Of a stretch of DNA of 64,000 nucleotides, positions 25,146 to 35,828 are shown piece after piece (positions within the stretch are counted from its first letter, which is position 1; every line of letters begins with the position of its first letter). The translations under genes were made by a program, and so were the position numbers. The DNA comes from Algoriphagus pacificus (GTDB lineage: Bacteria > Bacteroidota > Bacteroidia > Cytophagales > Cyclobacteriaceae): NCBI RefSeq assembly GCF_017254845.1, contig NZ_JAFKCU010000002.1:744001-808000 (forward strand). The letters are read 5' to 3'. Under the pieces are notes generated by a model. The model worked only from the letters and a program-made list of their open reading frames with translations, was not told the DNA's origin and made no database searches.

Positions 25146-26162
25146 ATGAACCTGAATCAAAGAATTGCCGCTTTTGTCCAACTAGGAAAAAATATCCAGC
25201 AAATGGATGAAGAAACCCAAGAGGAGCTTTTTTGGAGAGCTCAAAATGGAAATAACTGGTTTACGCAAGATTCTGTAAGTTCTGCTTTGGCAGGAATCAG
25301 TCATTTTTTATTACCTGAGAATCTAGAAAAATGGCTGGCTACTTATCGGATCCCAGAAAACATAAGACCTAAATCAGTTGGAATTCTTATGGCAGGCAAT
25401 ATTCCTGCGGTAGGTTTTCATGATCTTTTAACAGTTTTGATTTCAGGAAACAAGGCTTGTGTAAAGCTAAGTTCATCAGATTCAATTTTGATGAATTGGT
25501 TGATTTCAGAACTGAAAACTATCGAGCCAGCATTCAATGAGCTGATTTCTGTTGAGGAAATGCTAAAGGAGAAAGATGCCTATATCGCCACTGGAAGTGA
25601 TAATTCAGCGAGGTATTTCAATTACTATTTTGGTAAATATCCTAGTGTAATTAGACAGAATAGAACTTCAATTGCAATTTTATCAGGTGAGGAAACTAGC
25701 GATGAGTTGGCTGAGTTTGGAAAAGATGTATTCCAATATTTTGGTTTGGGTTGCAGAAACGTTTCTAAGGTTTTTGTGAAATCAGAGGAACAGCTGACTC
25801 AGATATTGGATGCATTTGAGGTTTATTCTAAAGTCTCAAATCATCACAAATACCACAACAATTATGACTACAATAAATCCATCTATTTAGTCAACAATGA
25901 AAAGCATCTGGATAATGGATTTCTCCTTTTGAAAGAGTCCGATGAATTAGTGTCACCTATTTCAGTTCTTTATTTTGAGTTTTATTCTGATAAAGATGCT
26001 TTAAAGCAGAAATTGGATGCCATTTCAGACAAAATTCAATGTGTGGTAGCTAATCCGGAATACTGGGAAGGTGCAGTTACATTTGGAAATGCGCAATATC
26101 CTGAATTATGGGATTATGCTGATCAAGTAGATACCTTGGCTTTTTTGATCAGTTTAAACTAG
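25146..26162 (+). CDS. LuxC-type acyl-CoA reductase
   Basis: A 338-residue aldehyde-dehydrogenase-like protein of the LuxC family, which reduces acyl-CoA to aldehyde with NADPH. Motifs: VGILMAGNIPAVGFHDLL (cofactor-side loop), CVKLSSSDS, ATGSDNSARYF, and the Cys203 region FGLGCRNVSKVFV, which holds the catalytic cysteine in this family. No lux genes are present; the role may be in lipid or aldehyde metabolism. The start is ATG 25146, because the upstream GTG reading would span the -7 box and adds a non-conserved extension. It diverges from the ferredoxin gene and its TAG overlaps the convergent histidine kinase stop by four bases (CTAG). Confidence 0.85.
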   Translation: MNLNQRIAAFVQLGKNIQQMDEETQEELFWRAQNGNNWFTQDSVSSALAGISHFLLPENLEKWLATYRIPENIRPKSVGILMAGNIPAVGFHDLLTVLISGNKACVKLSSSDSILMNWLISELKTIEPAFNELISVEEMLKEKDAYIATGSDNSARYFNYYFGKYPSVIRQNRTSIAILSGEETSDELAEFGKDVFQYFGLGCRNVSKVFVKSEEQLTQILDAFEVYSKVSNHHKYHNNYDYNKSIYLVNNEKHLDNGFLLLKESDELVSPISVLYFEFYSDKDALKQKLDAISDKIQCVVANPEYWEGAVTFGNAQYPELWDYADQVDTLAFLISLN

Positions 26163-27937
26163 GCTTTTACAGAACTTTCATCCTCCGACTTGGGTAGGTA
26201 AATACAGAATTTTGTCCCTTTTCCTAATTCAGATTGGATTTCAAGTTTTCCATTATTTTTCTGCACATATTCTCTGACCAAAATTAAGCCGAGACCTGTT
26301 CCACTCTCATTGCTTTGGCCTTTTGTAGTGAAGGATATCCCTTGATTGAGCTTCAAAAGATTCTCTTCCGAGATTCCAACACCTGAATCCTTAACACAGA
26401 TTTTGACTTGATTAGCCTCATAATGCGCTGTTAATTTTATGGTGCTGTTGATATCTGAAAATTTGATTGCATTATTAATCAAATTTCTAACTACCAATTC
26501 AATCATATTTCGATCGGCATAGACAAAAATTTCTTCTAGTTCTACCATTTCTATCCTGATTCCTTTTTCGATCGCTATTCTTTCGAGCAGATTTTTTTGT
26601 TGCACCAAGACTTTGCAAACATCAAAGGAATGTAGCTGGATGTACTCGCCTCTCAATTGGGAACTTGTCCAAGCAAGAAGGTTTTCCATGAGAATTGCCA
26701 CGTTTTCCATGTTTTTGGAAATTTCAGGCATCATTTCCATGAATTCTTCTTGCGTCACCAAGCCACTTTGAGTCAAGTGAATTAATTCTTTAACGCCGAA
26801 AATAGGACCTTTTAGATCATGAGAGATGATGCTAAAGTATTTGTCTTTCAGATCATTAAGTTGCTGAAGTTCTTCCTTTTGTTTTTGTAAAGTTTCCTTT
26901 GTATTGATTTCCTCAGTAATATTTTCAAAAAGCAATATTGTTCCACTTAGAGAGGAGCCTTTCTCCAATAGCGGGATGGATTCAACTCTATAAAATCTTT
27001 TTTCCTCTCCAAATTCTGCTGAAAACTCTATCAGTTTTTTTTCTCCTTCTTTAAGTAGTTTTTGAATGGGAGGATGGGAAGAAAAAAGCTCGAGTGCAAA
27101 ACCACCAGTTTTTACTTTATCAGGATTTTTGAAAAATCGTAGTAGTGCAGGATTGAAATCAACAATGATTTTTTTAGCATCCACCACCAAAACTCCTTTA
27201 GTCAAAGCTTCCATTACTTTACCAAGAGCAACTGGTTTGATGCTAAATAGATTGAATTTCAGGATTGCAAATGCAATAATTAGGTATGTGAGAAGGAAGG
27301 CATAAGGAGTCAGATCAATATTTGCATAGGGTCTAATCAGCCCGCTTTGATAGAAAATATTAAATAAAATCGGAATTAGGCCAGCGACAAAAATCAACCG
27401 GGTTTGGGTTTTATACAAAGGATCTGCAAACCTAAACCTTCTCCATAAAATTACCATTCCAATAACAAAAGTTAGGTAGGAGTAAACCACATTTACCAAA
27501 TACCAAGGTCCAATTGTAATTTCAAGGACAGGGAAAGGTCCTGAATTACTTACAGAGGTAGCTGCATAATGCAACTGATGAAAATCATTGGTAAGAACCA
27601 GGATGTATGAAATAATGGGTATTGCAAAAATCAGAGTAAAAAGAAGCTTTTTATTTCTTGGTCGGAATCCTGTGTAATACATACAAAATAACATCCAAAA
27701 AGGAGGTGTAGTCAGGATCCCTAAATATTCAAAATTGATGTAAAAGAGCATTCGCTCTTTAGTAGTAGATGAAAGCTCAAGGCCGTAAAAAAATCCCCAA
27801 ATCGCCACCGCTAGCATTGTCAATGCAATCCATCGTGTGGAATCTCCTAGTCTAATAGCTATGAATGCAGAAAGTAATGCAACTAAGGTTCCAGAAACAA
27901 GCAGGGCTACAGAATATGGATTTAGTATAAATTCCAC
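26159..27937 (-). CDS. Sensor histidine kinase with N-terminal 7TM module
   Basis: A 592-residue membrane kinase. Residues 1-225 form seven hydrophobic helices of the histidine-kinase N-terminal 7TM type (PYSVALLVSGTLVALLSAFIA, GPWYLVNVVYSYLTFVIGMVIL). A PAS-like domain (about 235-345) is followed by a short coiled coil and HisKA with the phosphoacceptor His373 in SHDLKGP. The ATPase domain has the N box NLINNAIKFS, G1 DSGVGIS and G2 GTGLGL. No cognate response regulator is adjacent. The start is GTG at 27937; an in-frame stop 24 bases upstream leaves no ATG. The gene converges on the acyl-CoA reductase with overlapping stop codons and no visible terminator. Confidence 0.92.
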   Translation of the reverse strand: MEFILNPYSVALLVSGTLVALLSAFIAIRLGDSTRWIALTMLAVAIWGFFYGLELSSTTKERMLFYINFEYLGILTTPPFWMLFCMYYTGFRPRNKKLLFTLIFAIPIISYILVLTNDFHQLHYAATSVSNSGPFPVLEITIGPWYLVNVVYSYLTFVIGMVILWRRFRFADPLYKTQTRLIFVAGLIPILFNIFYQSGLIRPYANIDLTPYAFLLTYLIIAFAILKFNLFSIKPVALGKVMEALTKGVLVVDAKKIIVDFNPALLRFFKNPDKVKTGGFALELFSSHPPIQKLLKEGEKKLIEFSAEFGEEKRFYRVESIPLLEKGSSLSGTILLFENITEEINTKETLQKQKEELQQLNDLKDKYFSIISHDLKGPIFGVKELIHLTQSGLVTQEEFMEMMPEISKNMENVAILMENLLAWTSSQLRGEYIQLHSFDVCKVLVQQKNLLERIAIEKGIRIEMVELEEIFVYADRNMIELVVRNLINNAIKFSDINSTIKLTAHYEANQVKICVKDSGVGISEENLLKLNQGISFTTKGQSNESGTGLGLILVREYVQKNNGKLEIQSELGKGTKFCIYLPKSEDESSVKA

Positions 27938-28264
27938 AGGACAGGGTGTTTCAGAGATTTAAAATTTAGACTCTGTTTTGGTGATTTCAGGATAATAATA
28001 AAGCATTATTTACAACTAAAAAAACTTTGTTGCCACAGTTGGTAAAATCTGGGTTTCTCTAAAATAATTAACAGAAGAAGATCTGGTTTTTTTGTTTTTT
28101 GATCAATAAAAATGCTTTTGACGACAGTCTCAGGTTTATAATGGTTTTAAATTAGGATAAACGCTGATTTACAGATTGTATGCGGCTACGTATTATTGGG
28201 CTATATTTCTATATTTGCCTTCGGTTATAAAGAACCTTTTATACAACATAAAATACCTTTACAA
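27938..28264. other. Intergenic region between divergent kinase and aconitase genes
   Basis: No gene is supported. The stretch holds the divergent control regions. Only one strong box, TATATTTG at 28210-28217 on the plus strand, was recognised; nothing convincing was found for the kinase gene. Confidence 0.6.
28210..28217 (+). promoter_or_regulatory. Candidate -7 box of the aconitase gene
   Basis: TATATTTG matches TAnnTTTG and lies about 47 bases before the ATG at 28265. A properly spaced TTG is not evident. Confidence 0.4.
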
Positions 28265-30532
28265 ATGGCATTTGATATAGAAATGATCAAGGCAGTATAT
28301 GCGAAATATCCTGAGCGTATCGCAGCTGCCAGGAAGGTGGTGGGTAAACCACTTACTTTAGCAGAGAAAATACTTTACGCTCACCTTTGGGAAGGAGATG
28401 CAACGGAAAGCTTTGAAAGAGGGAAATCTTACGTGGATTTTGCTCCTGATAGAGTTGCCATGCAAGATGCTACCGCTCAAATGGCTCTTTTGCAGTTTAT
28501 GCAAGCTGGAAAAGACAAAGTAGCTGTTCCTTCCACTGCGCATTGCGATCACTTGATTTTGGCTCAAAATGGAGCAAAGGATGATTTGAAGAGCTCTCTT
28601 ACCGCCAGCGGTGAGGTATTTAACTTTTTGGAGTCAGTTTCTAATAAATATGGAATCGGATTTTGGAAGCCAGGCGCAGGTATCATTCACCAAGTAGTTT
28701 TAGAAAACTATGCGTTCCCAGGTGGAATGATGATTGGTACTGATTCTCACACTGTAAATGCCGGAGGTTTGGGTATGGTGGCGATTGGTGTTGGTGGTGC
28801 TGATGCAGTGGATGTGATGGCAGGAATGGCTTGGGAATTGAAATTTCCTAAGTTGATTGGTGTGAAATTGACTGGCAGAATGAATGGATGGACGTCTGCG
28901 AAAGATGTCATCTTGAAAGTTGCTGGTATCCTAACAGTAAAAGGTGGTACTGGATGTATCGTTGAATATTTTGGTGACGGAGCTATTTCTCTTTCTGCTA
29001 CCGGAAAAGGAACGATCTGTAACATGGGTGCTGAAATTGGAGCGACAACCTCAACTTTCGGTTATGACGAAGCAATGGAGCGTTACCTAAAAGCTACTGA
29101 CCGTGCAGATGTTGCTGAATTGGCAAACGGTGTTAAGGAGCATTTGACTGGTGATCCTGAAGTTTACTCAAATCCTGAGAAATACTTTGATCAAGTAATT
29201 GAAATTGATCTTTCTACGTTGGAGCCTCACGTGAATGGTCCATTCACTCCAGATAGAGCAACTCCAGTTTCTCAAATTAGAGCGGAAGCAGAAAAGAATG
29301 GCTGGCCGACTAAAGTTGAGTGGGGATTGATCGGTTCTTGTACCAACTCTTCTTATGAGGATTTGTCAAGAGCGGCTTCTATTGCTCAGCAGGCTGTTGA
29401 TAAAAAATTGAAGACTAAAGCTGAGTTTGGAATCAACCCAGGTTCTGAGCAAGTTCGATATACTGCAGATAGAGATGGTTTATTGAAGATTTTCGAAGAT
29501 CTAGATGCAACAATCTTTACCAATGCTTGTGGACCTTGTATCGGTCAGTGGGCAAGGGCAGGAGCCAACAAGCAAGAAAAAAACACCATCGTTCACTCTT
29601 TCAATAGAAACTTCTCTAAAAGAGCTGATGGTAATCCAAACACGCATGCCTTTGTAACTTCTCCCGAAATGGTTGCAGCAATTGCAATTTCAGGTGATTT
29701 AGGCTTTAACCCAATCACGGATACTTTGGTAAATGCTGATGGGGTAGAAGTGAAGTTAGATCCACCGGTTGGAGATGAACTTCCAGAAAAAGGATTTGCT
29801 GTTGAGGATAATGGCTATCAAGCTCCTGCTGAAGATGGAAGTGGAGTTCAAGTAGTTGTAAACCCTGATTCTAACCGTCTTCAATTATTAGATCCTTTTG
29901 CTCCTTGGGATGGAAAAAATATCACTGGAGCCAAGCTTTTAATCAAAGCATTTGGTAAGTGTACAACTGACCACATTTCGATGGCAGGTCCTTGGTTGAG
30001 ATTCAGAGGACATTTGGATAATATCTCTGACAACTGTCTGATCGGAGCTGTTAACGCATATAATCAAGCGACTAACTCGGTTAAGAGTCAATTGACTGGT
30101 GAATACGGTCCAGTTCCTGCTACTCAAAGAGCTTACAAAGCTGCTGGAGTACCAACGATCGTAGTGGGTGACCAAAACTATGGTGAAGGTTCTTCTAGAG
30201 AGCATGCTGCTATGGAGCCAAGACATTTAGGTGTCAAAGCTGTTTTGGTTAAGTCATTTGCTCGTATTCATGAAACGAACTTGAAGAAGCAAGGTATGCT
30301 AGCTTTGACTTTTGCAAATGAAGCCGACTACGATAAAATCCAAGAAGATGACACGATCAACTTCCTTGATTTGGATCAGTTTGCTCCTGAGAAACCACTC
30401 ACGTTAGAGTTTGTTCATGCGGATGGTTCTAAGGATACTATCATAGCAAACCATACTTATAATGAAGCTCAAATCGATTGGTTTAGAGCAGGTTCTGCTT
30501 TGAACTTGATTAAGGAAAAAGCTAAGGCTTAA
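28265..30532 (+). CDS. Aconitate hydratase (mitochondrial-type)
   Basis: A 755-residue aconitase, the TCA-cycle enzyme converting citrate to isocitrate in the cytoplasm. The 4Fe-4S ligands are Cys359 ([10 protein letters not shown]), Cys422 and Cys425 (ACGPCIGQW). The C-terminal swivel domain carries the [11 protein letters not shown] substrate loop. The length of about 755 and motifs such as [10 protein letters not shown] and [23 protein letters not shown] match the eukaryotic mitochondrial ACO2 type rather than the roughly 900-residue AcnA or the AcnB type. The ATG at 28265 ([12 protein letters not shown]) is chosen; the in-frame extension to 28196 overlaps the -7 box and is not conserved. 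A terminator follows at 30551. Confidence 0.95.
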   Translation: MAFDIEMIKAVYAKYPERIAAARKVVGKPLTLAEKILYAHLWEGDATESFERGKSYVDFAPDRVAMQDATAQMALLQFMQAGKDKVAVPSTAHCDHLILAQNGAKDDLKSSLTASGEVFNFLESVSNKYGIGFWKPGAGIIHQVVLENYAFPGGMMIGTDSHTVNAGGLGMVAIGVGGADAVDVMAGMAWELKFPKLIGVKLTGRMNGWTSAKDVILKVAGILTVKGGTGCIVEYFGDGAISLSATGKGTICNMGAEIGATTSTFGYDEAMERYLKATDRADVAELANGVKEHLTGDPEVYSNPEKYFDQVIEIDLSTLEPHVNGPFTPDRATPVSQIRAEAEKNGWPTKVEWGLIGSCTNSSYEDLSRAASIAQQAVDKKLKTKAEFGINPGSEQVRYTADRDGLLKIFEDLDATIFTNACGPCIGQWARAGANKQEKNTIVHSFNRNFSKRADGNPNTHAFVTSPEMVAAIAISGDLGFNPITDTLVNADGVEVKLDPPVGDELPEKGFAVEDNGYQAPAEDGSGVQVVVNPDSNRLQLLDPFAPWDGKNITGAKLLIKAFGKCTTDHISMAGPWLRFRGHLDNISDNCLIGAVNAYNQATNSVKSQLTGEYGPVPATQRAYKAAGVPTIVVGDQNYGEGSSREHAAMEPRHLGVKAVLVKSFARIHETNLKKQGMLALTFANEADYDKIQEDDTINFLDLDQFAPEKPLTLEFVHADGSKDTIIANHTYNEAQIDWFRAGSALNLIKEKAKA

Positions 30533-30550
30533 TAGTATAGATTCTAGTGA

Positions 30551-30582
30551 AACCGCAGCATTTAAATGTTGCGGTTTTTTTT
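30551..30582 (+). terminator. Terminator after the aconitase gene
   Basis: AACCGCAGCATTT pairs with AAATGTTGCGGTT (one G-T pair) and is followed by a T-run, 19 bases after the stop. Confidence 0.88.
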
Positions 30583-30826
30583 ATGATTTTTTTACCGAAG
30601 AAATTAAGTCTATCGGAAGTGAATTGCTTCAAATCAAAAATCCCCCGTTTATCCCGAATTTTTCATTTCAATTGTGTCGATTGAAAATTTTTTATGCAAA
30701 AAAATGTATTTATAAATCATAATATTTGTTATGAAATACAAATTGATGTATGTTTACGACAGAGATATCTAATTATGATTTTTCTGAAATAAGAAAACAA
30801 ACGCCCTTAAATAATAACTAATTCGA

Positions 30827-33763
30827 ATGCAGGAAAGAGGTATTAATAGCACCTTTAAAAAGATCATTTACGAATCCTCGGAAATGGTCTTCCTTGCTGA
30901 TGATACTTTTCCATATAGTATATTTTATGCCAATGATTCTTTTGAGAATCAAATTGGACAAGACTTGCAGGAAAAAACCTTAGCAGGTCTTGGGCTGGAT
31001 ATCAATGCATATATTTTCAAAGAAGAGTTAATCTTAACCCATGATGGGAAAGATTATAGCTTTAGGCTCGAACTTCCCCATGAAAATGGTTCTAATTATT
31101 TTCTGTTTTATAAAGGGAAAGAGGTTAGAACACATGGATTACCAAGTAAAAAGGAATCTCAGCAGTTTTTCAAATCAGGTCTCGATGTAATAGCCATTGG
31201 ACAGCACGACTACTTGACCTATTTGAATGGAACAGTACTTCCTGTTTTAGGCTATGAAGTGGAGGAGTTACTGAATACTAATCTGTGTAACTTTATTCAT
31301 CCGGACGATATTGAAAGAGTTCGGAATATTTGGAAGAACAATGCTGATCAGGATACTAATGCCTTTTTCCAAACAAGACTCAAGACGAAGCAGGGAGAAT
31401 TTAAGAATTTAGAATGTTCTGTCCAGTTCACGCCGGACAGATTTTTTATTATAGCGCGGGATATAACTGAAAAGGTAAAGTCTACAGAAATTCAGGAAAG
31501 AGTTGAGCTTCTAGCCTTAGAGACACCTGCTGAGGTAAAAACCGGAACATGGAATTTTAACCGACAAAGTTCCATTTTGACCTTTAGTCCAGTCTCTACT
31601 CAGCTTTTGGAATGTCCTGCAATTTTGGATCTTTCCAAAAATCCAATTGAAAACTCGAACAAGGAATTTGTTACTAAATGGCTTGAGTCTTTTGAACTAG
31701 TAGCTGCTGAAAAGGAAGAATTTGATTTTAGCATCCAGCTAAAAGAAGAAAAGGAGCAGTGGTTAAAAGTGAAAGGAATTGCTTCTGGAGATCATAAATT
31801 TTCCGGTGTAATTTGGGATGAATATGTGATCCAAGAGAAAACAAACAAGATTAGCCTTTTGGAAGGCCTGTTCCAAAACTCTCCTGAACCTGGAATCATT
31901 GTTTATTCTGACGGTAAGATTTTTCAGGTAAATGAGGAAGCAAAAAATCTGTTTGGGCTTGAGCAAGAAAAAGTAAATCACTTGAGCGAATTAGGGGTTT
32001 TATTTGATAATTCTGATTTATGGAAAGACTGGATCCAATTTGATGATTCAGATGCTCATATTCAGAGATTTTCATCGCTTTTGATTAGTGCTCAAGGAAA
32101 ACAGTTGACTTTGGAAGTTTCTTCCAAATCGATTTCAATAGCTTCAGAAAAATACATCAGTTTAGTTTTTAGAAACATTACTGAAAAAGTCACGCTTGAA
32201 AAAACCATTGAAGAGAGCAGTGATTTCTTGATGAATTTAACTGAGCAGGTACCTGGTGGTCTGTATCAGATGGTCTTGGATGTAGAAGGAAAAATGAAGT
32301 TTTCTTTCTTATCAAAAGGAATCAGTACTGTTCTTGGTTTGAAGAATGAGGAACTTGATCAGTTCACAGATATTTCTGCTGCAATCACTCGAGTTCATCC
32401 AATGGATTTGCCTCAAGTGATTATGAGTTCGGTTGCTTCCGCAAGGAAACAAGAACCTTGGCAATGTCAATTTAGAGTCAAGACCGATGATGAAAATAAT
32501 TTCAGATGGGTTTTGGGTGCCGCTAGACCTCAACTTTTGCCAAATGGAGATATGGTTTGGTATGGCTATCTGACCGACATCAGTAATCAGAAAGAGTTTG
32601 AGGCTAAACTAGATGAGGCTAGAAAAACTGCCGAGAAAGCCAGCCAGATTAAGTCTGATTTCCTATCTATGATCAGTCATGAATTGAGAACTCCTCTCAA
32701 TGCAATATCAGGTTCCGTTTATTCTTTGCTACAAGAGCAGCCTAATGATTCTCAAAAGACGGCTCTAAATACAATCAATTTTGCAGTGGACAATTTGATC
32801 ATAATGATCAATGATCTATTGGATTTCCAAAAAATTGAAGCTGGAAAACTTACCATAGAAAAAGCTCCTTTTAATTTCCAAGGATTAGTAAATCAAATCA
32901 TCAAAGGATTATCATTCCATGCGAGAGATAGCAAAAACAATTTAAACTTGCATATTTCGGAAGGTCTTGATATTTGGTTGAAAGGGGATAAGACAAGACT
33001 TTCTCAAATTTTGAACAACCTAATCACAAATGCCCTGAAATTCACGAATGAGGGCAATGTGGATGTGACGGTAAAATTGATAGACCGAAAAGGTGAAAAG
33101 GCTAAAGTTTATTTTGAAGTAAAAGATTCGGGAATTGGAATAGCCAAAGAAAATCAAGAGAAGATTTTCAACGATTTTGATCAAGTGAAACCGACTTTTA
33201 GTACCAAATATGGAGGTACAGGATTAGGGTTATCCATTACGAAGAAACTACTTTCTTTGATGGGCGGAGCAATTCAATTGGAGTCTGAAGAAGGAAAAGG
33301 AAGTAGATTTTATTTCAACCTAGAATTTGATTTGGCAGAGGAGCAGCCGATCTCAATCACGCCTGAAAAATCGAAAGTATTTGAACCTGCTACCCTAAAA
33401 TTATTGATGGCTGAGGATAACGATGTTAATGCTTTGGTTTTAGGAAAGATTATCAAAAAGTGGGGATACACTTTTGACCGGGTCATGAATGGGCAAGAAG
33501 CCGTGGAAGCGGTAAAATCAAACCACTACGATTGTATCTTGATGGATATTCAAATGCCGGTAATGGATGGTTTTGACGCCACTGTTGCCATAAAGTCATT
33601 TTCTAAATCTCCCGTTATTGCTTTGACTGCTGCTGCAAAACTTGAGATAATGGAGAGAATCGACGAATGTGGCTTTGATGGTTTTGTAGCAAAACCTATT
33701 GATGCAGCTGAGCTTTTGAAGAAAATAAAAGAGGTTGTCTCAGGAGAAAATTACAGCGCCTGA
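30827..33763 (+). CDS. Hybrid PAS sensor histidine kinase/response regulator
   Basis: A 978-residue soluble hybrid kinase with no membrane segment. The N-terminal 600 residues hold several PAS-type sensor modules (clear ones around 110-225, 340-460 and 465-600, including the PAC signature FRWVLGAARP...YGYLTDIS). HisKA follows with His618 in SHELRTPLNA, then the ATPase domain with NNLITNALKFT, DSGIGIA and GTGLGLSI. The C-terminal receiver (about 860-975) has the phospho-acceptor Asp907 in LMDIQMPVMDG. The signal sensed is unknown. No partner output regulator is adjacent, although REC-Hpt and REC proteins exist at 58375-59507. It converges on the TPR lipoprotein gene with a 13-base overlap. Confidence 0.93.
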   Translation: MQERGINSTFKKIIYESSEMVFLADDTFPYSIFYANDSFENQIGQDLQEKTLAGLGLDINAYIFKEELILTHDGKDYSFRLELPHENGSNYFLFYKGKEVRTHGLPSKKESQQFFKSGLDVIAIGQHDYLTYLNGTVLPVLGYEVEELLNTNLCNFIHPDDIERVRNIWKNNADQDTNAFFQTRLKTKQGEFKNLECSVQFTPDRFFIIARDITEKVKSTEIQERVELLALETPAEVKTGTWNFNRQSSILTFSPVSTQLLECPAILDLSKNPIENSNKEFVTKWLESFELVAAEKEEFDFSIQLKEEKEQWLKVKGIASGDHKFSGVIWDEYVIQEKTNKISLLEGLFQNSPEPGIIVYSDGKIFQVNEEAKNLFGLEQEKVNHLSELGVLFDNSDLWKDWIQFDDSDAHIQRFSSLLISAQGKQLTLEVSSKSISIASEKYISLVFRNITEKVTLEKTIEESSDFLMNLTEQVPGGLYQMVLDVEGKMKFSFLSKGISTVLGLKNEELDQFTDISAAITRVHPMDLPQVIMSSVASARKQEPWQCQFRVKTDDENNFRWVLGAARPQLLPNGDMVWYGYLTDISNQKEFEAKLDEARKTAEKASQIKSDFLSMISHELRTPLNAISGSVYSLLQEQPNDSQKTALNTINFAVDNLIIMINDLLDFQKIEAGKLTIEKAPFNFQGLVNQIIKGLSFHARDSKNNLNLHISEGLDIWLKGDKTRLSQILNNLITNALKFTNEGNVDVTVKLIDRKGEKAKVYFEVKDSGIGIAKENQEKIFNDFDQVKPTFSTKYGGTGLGLSITKKLLSLMGGAIQLESEEGKGSRFYFNLEFDLAEEQPISITPEKSKVFEPATLKLLMAEDNDVNALVLGKIIKKWGYTFDRVMNGQEAVEAVKSNHYDCILMDIQMPVMDGFDATVAIKSFSKSPVIALTAAAKLEIMERIDECGFDGFVAKPIDAAELLKKIKEVVSGENYSA

Positions 33764-34704
33764 GCTTTTTGAAGATACTCTTCGACTAATTCCATTTCAG
33801 GAAATTTTTGACTGACTTCTTCCAGAAACTGCAAAGCAGTCACTTTATCTCCTTTCAAAAAGTAATAAATTCCTTTGTTTCTCAAGGCATATGGATTGTT
33901 TTCATCCATTTTAATACTTTGGTTGATTAGCTCCAATCCTTCCTCTAATTCACCTGTATAAAGTAAGTATAACCCTTTGTTATTGTAGTAATAAGCTTGG
34001 CTCTTATTCAGCAAAATCGCTTTATCAACTGCTTCTATAGCTTTATTATAATCTCCCTGATCAAAGTAAATCATAGATCTTAAATTGTGAAGGTTGGCTT
34101 CAGATGGATTTACAGTTTCTGCAGTTTCCAAAATTTGTAAAGCCTCTTCAGGTTTTTTGAGGTAATAAAGCAAAGTAGCCTGGTTTACCAAAAGATCTGA
34201 GTTTTCAGGATCAAGTTCAACTGCCTTTTCAAATGCAGCTAATGCTTGTGGGTAGTTTTTTAGTTTTTCCTCTACCAGACCAGAAAGAAAATAGCCTTGC
34301 CAGCTATCGCTTTTCAACTGAAGTAGCATTTCTGCATCCTCCCGTGCTTTGTAAAATTCCCCATTATCCAAATAGGTCAGCCCTCTTTGGAAATAACTTT
34401 CAAAACTTTGATTGTTTACTTGAATGGCGTCACTTAGAGCATGAATTGCTTCATCAAACTGATTGATCTTAAGATGGGCCATTGCTTTATTGTAATAAGC
34501 ATCGAAGTAATTACTGTCGATTGAAAGGGCCTCCTCATAGAAATTAATGGCAGATTTAGGGTCGTTTTCTTCCATTTTTTCATTTCCTTTAAGAAGGAAA
34601 CGACCCTTTTTATCTTCATCTGTGTCGCAGGATACTGTAGAAATCAGAACAAAAATGACAAATAGGTTAATCGCTATCTGGTTCCTCTTCTTTACGTTTT
34701 TCAT
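33751..34704 (-). CDS. TPR-repeat lipoprotein
   Basis: A 317-residue protein with a lipoprotein signal (Lys/Arg-rich N-terminus, hydrophobic core, lipobox STVSC) followed by about seven tetratricopeptide repeats (for example NFYEEALSIDSNYFDAYYNKAMAHLK, ALAAFEKAVELDPENSDLL, AIEAVDKAILLNKSQAYYYNNKG). TPR arrays mediate protein-protein contacts; here they probably sit in the periplasm, anchored to a membrane. The ATG at 34704 is preferred over 34752 because it places the basic n-region directly before the hydrophobic core. This gene then overlaps the end of the upstream permease gene by 38 bases, suggesting coupling. Confidence 0.87.
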   Translation of the reverse strand: MKNVKKRNQIAINLFVIFVLISTVSCDTDEDKKGRFLLKGNEKMEENDPKSAINFYEEALSIDSNYFDAYYNKAMAHLKINQFDEAIHALSDAIQVNNQSFESYFQRGLTYLDNGEFYKAREDAEMLLQLKSDSWQGYFLSGLVEEKLKNYPQALAAFEKAVELDPENSDLLVNQATLLYYLKKPEEALQILETAETVNPSEANLHNLRSMIYFDQGDYNKAIEAVDKAILLNKSQAYYYNNKGLYLLYTGELEEGLELINQSIKMDENNPYALRNKGIYYFLKGDKVTALQFLEEVSQKFPEMELVEEYLQKAQAL

Positions 34705-35764
34705 GTTCTTTTTCTTCTCCCAATAACAAGGCAAATGGACTTGTCTGGTCACTTAATTCAAATATTTCTCTAAGAATTGCTAAGGTAGGAATAATCAAAA
34801 CCATCCCTGCTATTCCCCAGATGGATCCACCTACTAAAAGTCCCAAAAAGGTGATAAAAGGATTGAGGTTTACGTTTCCGCCGACAATTTTTGGAGTAAG
34901 GAAATTCCCTTCTATTAATTGAATAAGCTGATAAGATGCCAATACGGCAAGTGGATAAAAAAGGCTGTCTTTTGTTAGGAACGCATATACCATTGGCATC
35001 ATAGCACCAATCAATGGACCTACATAAGGTATAATATTTAAAAACGCAGCAATCAATCCAAAGAATATGGCATGCTTAATTCCTAATGCTGTAAAAGCAG
35101 TGATGTTTAAAATTGCCAAAATACCCATCACCTTCACAACTCCAATAATGTAATTCTGAAGTAATTTTCTCAAGCTTGTAATCCGCATTCTGACCAGTTG
35201 TGGATCTTTGTCACGATAGATTCTGATCATCACTTCCGTGAGATGATCTCTGTATAACAGGAAGAAAAACATAAAGACCGGTATCAAAACGGAGCCGGAA
35301 AGAGAACCAACAGTTCTTAAGGCGAAACCTGTAATGTTTGCACCATTTTCCTGTAGTACTGTTTTAAGGAAATCGTCGCTTGCTTTTTCTTCTAGATTCT
35401 CATCAATCCCAAAATTGGTATATGTCCATTCATCAATCTGCTTGGCATAATTACTCAGCTTATCCGATACATTGTCAAAGTCCTTGGTAAAGTTGGAAAC
35501 AGTTGTGATGATGAAAGATAAAAATCCAACAACAACCGCAATGTTGATCAATAAAGAAATAACACAGGCAAGCGTTCTTGGGACTTTTTTCTTTTCTAGC
35601 CAATTACATAGAGGGGTGAAAAGAACAGCGAAAAAGCCACCCATAAACAATGGAACCAGCAAACTTTTACCAACGATCAAAAAGAAAACCAAAACGATAA
35701 TAAATATCAAAACCGATAAGGCTTTCAAATAGGGCGGCATGTTGAGGGACTTTGGAACCATCAT
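34667..35764 (-). CDS. AI-2E/PerM-type membrane permease (copy 2)
   Basis: A 365-residue paralogue of the permease at 22998-24089. It has two N-terminal hydrophobic segments, a hydrophilic loop (about 80-140), and the conserved C-terminal half (NIIPYVGPLIGAMMPMVYAFL and IWGIAGMVLIIPTLAILREIFE). The last 20 residues are a highly charged Lys/Glu tail, expected to be cytoplasmic. Substrate unknown; the family includes autoinducer-2 exporters and sodium/proton antiporters. It is co-directional with and overlaps the TPR lipoprotein gene. Confidence 0.88.
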   Translation of the reverse strand: MMVPKSLNMPPYLKALSVLIFIIVLVFFLIVGKSLLVPLFMGGFFAVLFTPLCNWLEKKKVPRTLACVISLLINIAVVVGFLSFIITTVSNFTKDFDNVSDKLSNYAKQIDEWTYTNFGIDENLEEKASDDFLKTVLQENGANITGFALRTVGSLSGSVLIPVFMFFFLLYRDHLTEVMIRIYRDKDPQLVRMRITSLRKLLQNYIIGVVKVMGILAILNITAFTALGIKHAIFFGLIAAFLNIIPYVGPLIGAMMPMVYAFLTKDSLFYPLAVLASYQLIQLIEGNFLTPKIVGGNVNLNPFITFLGLLVGGSIWGIAGMVLIIPTLAILREIFELSDQTSPFALLLGEEKEHEKRKEEEPDSD

Positions 35765-35828
35765 AGATTATTGCTTTTTTCGATTTTGAATATAAATAAG
35801 ATTAAGCAATTAATTAGTAATCTTGATT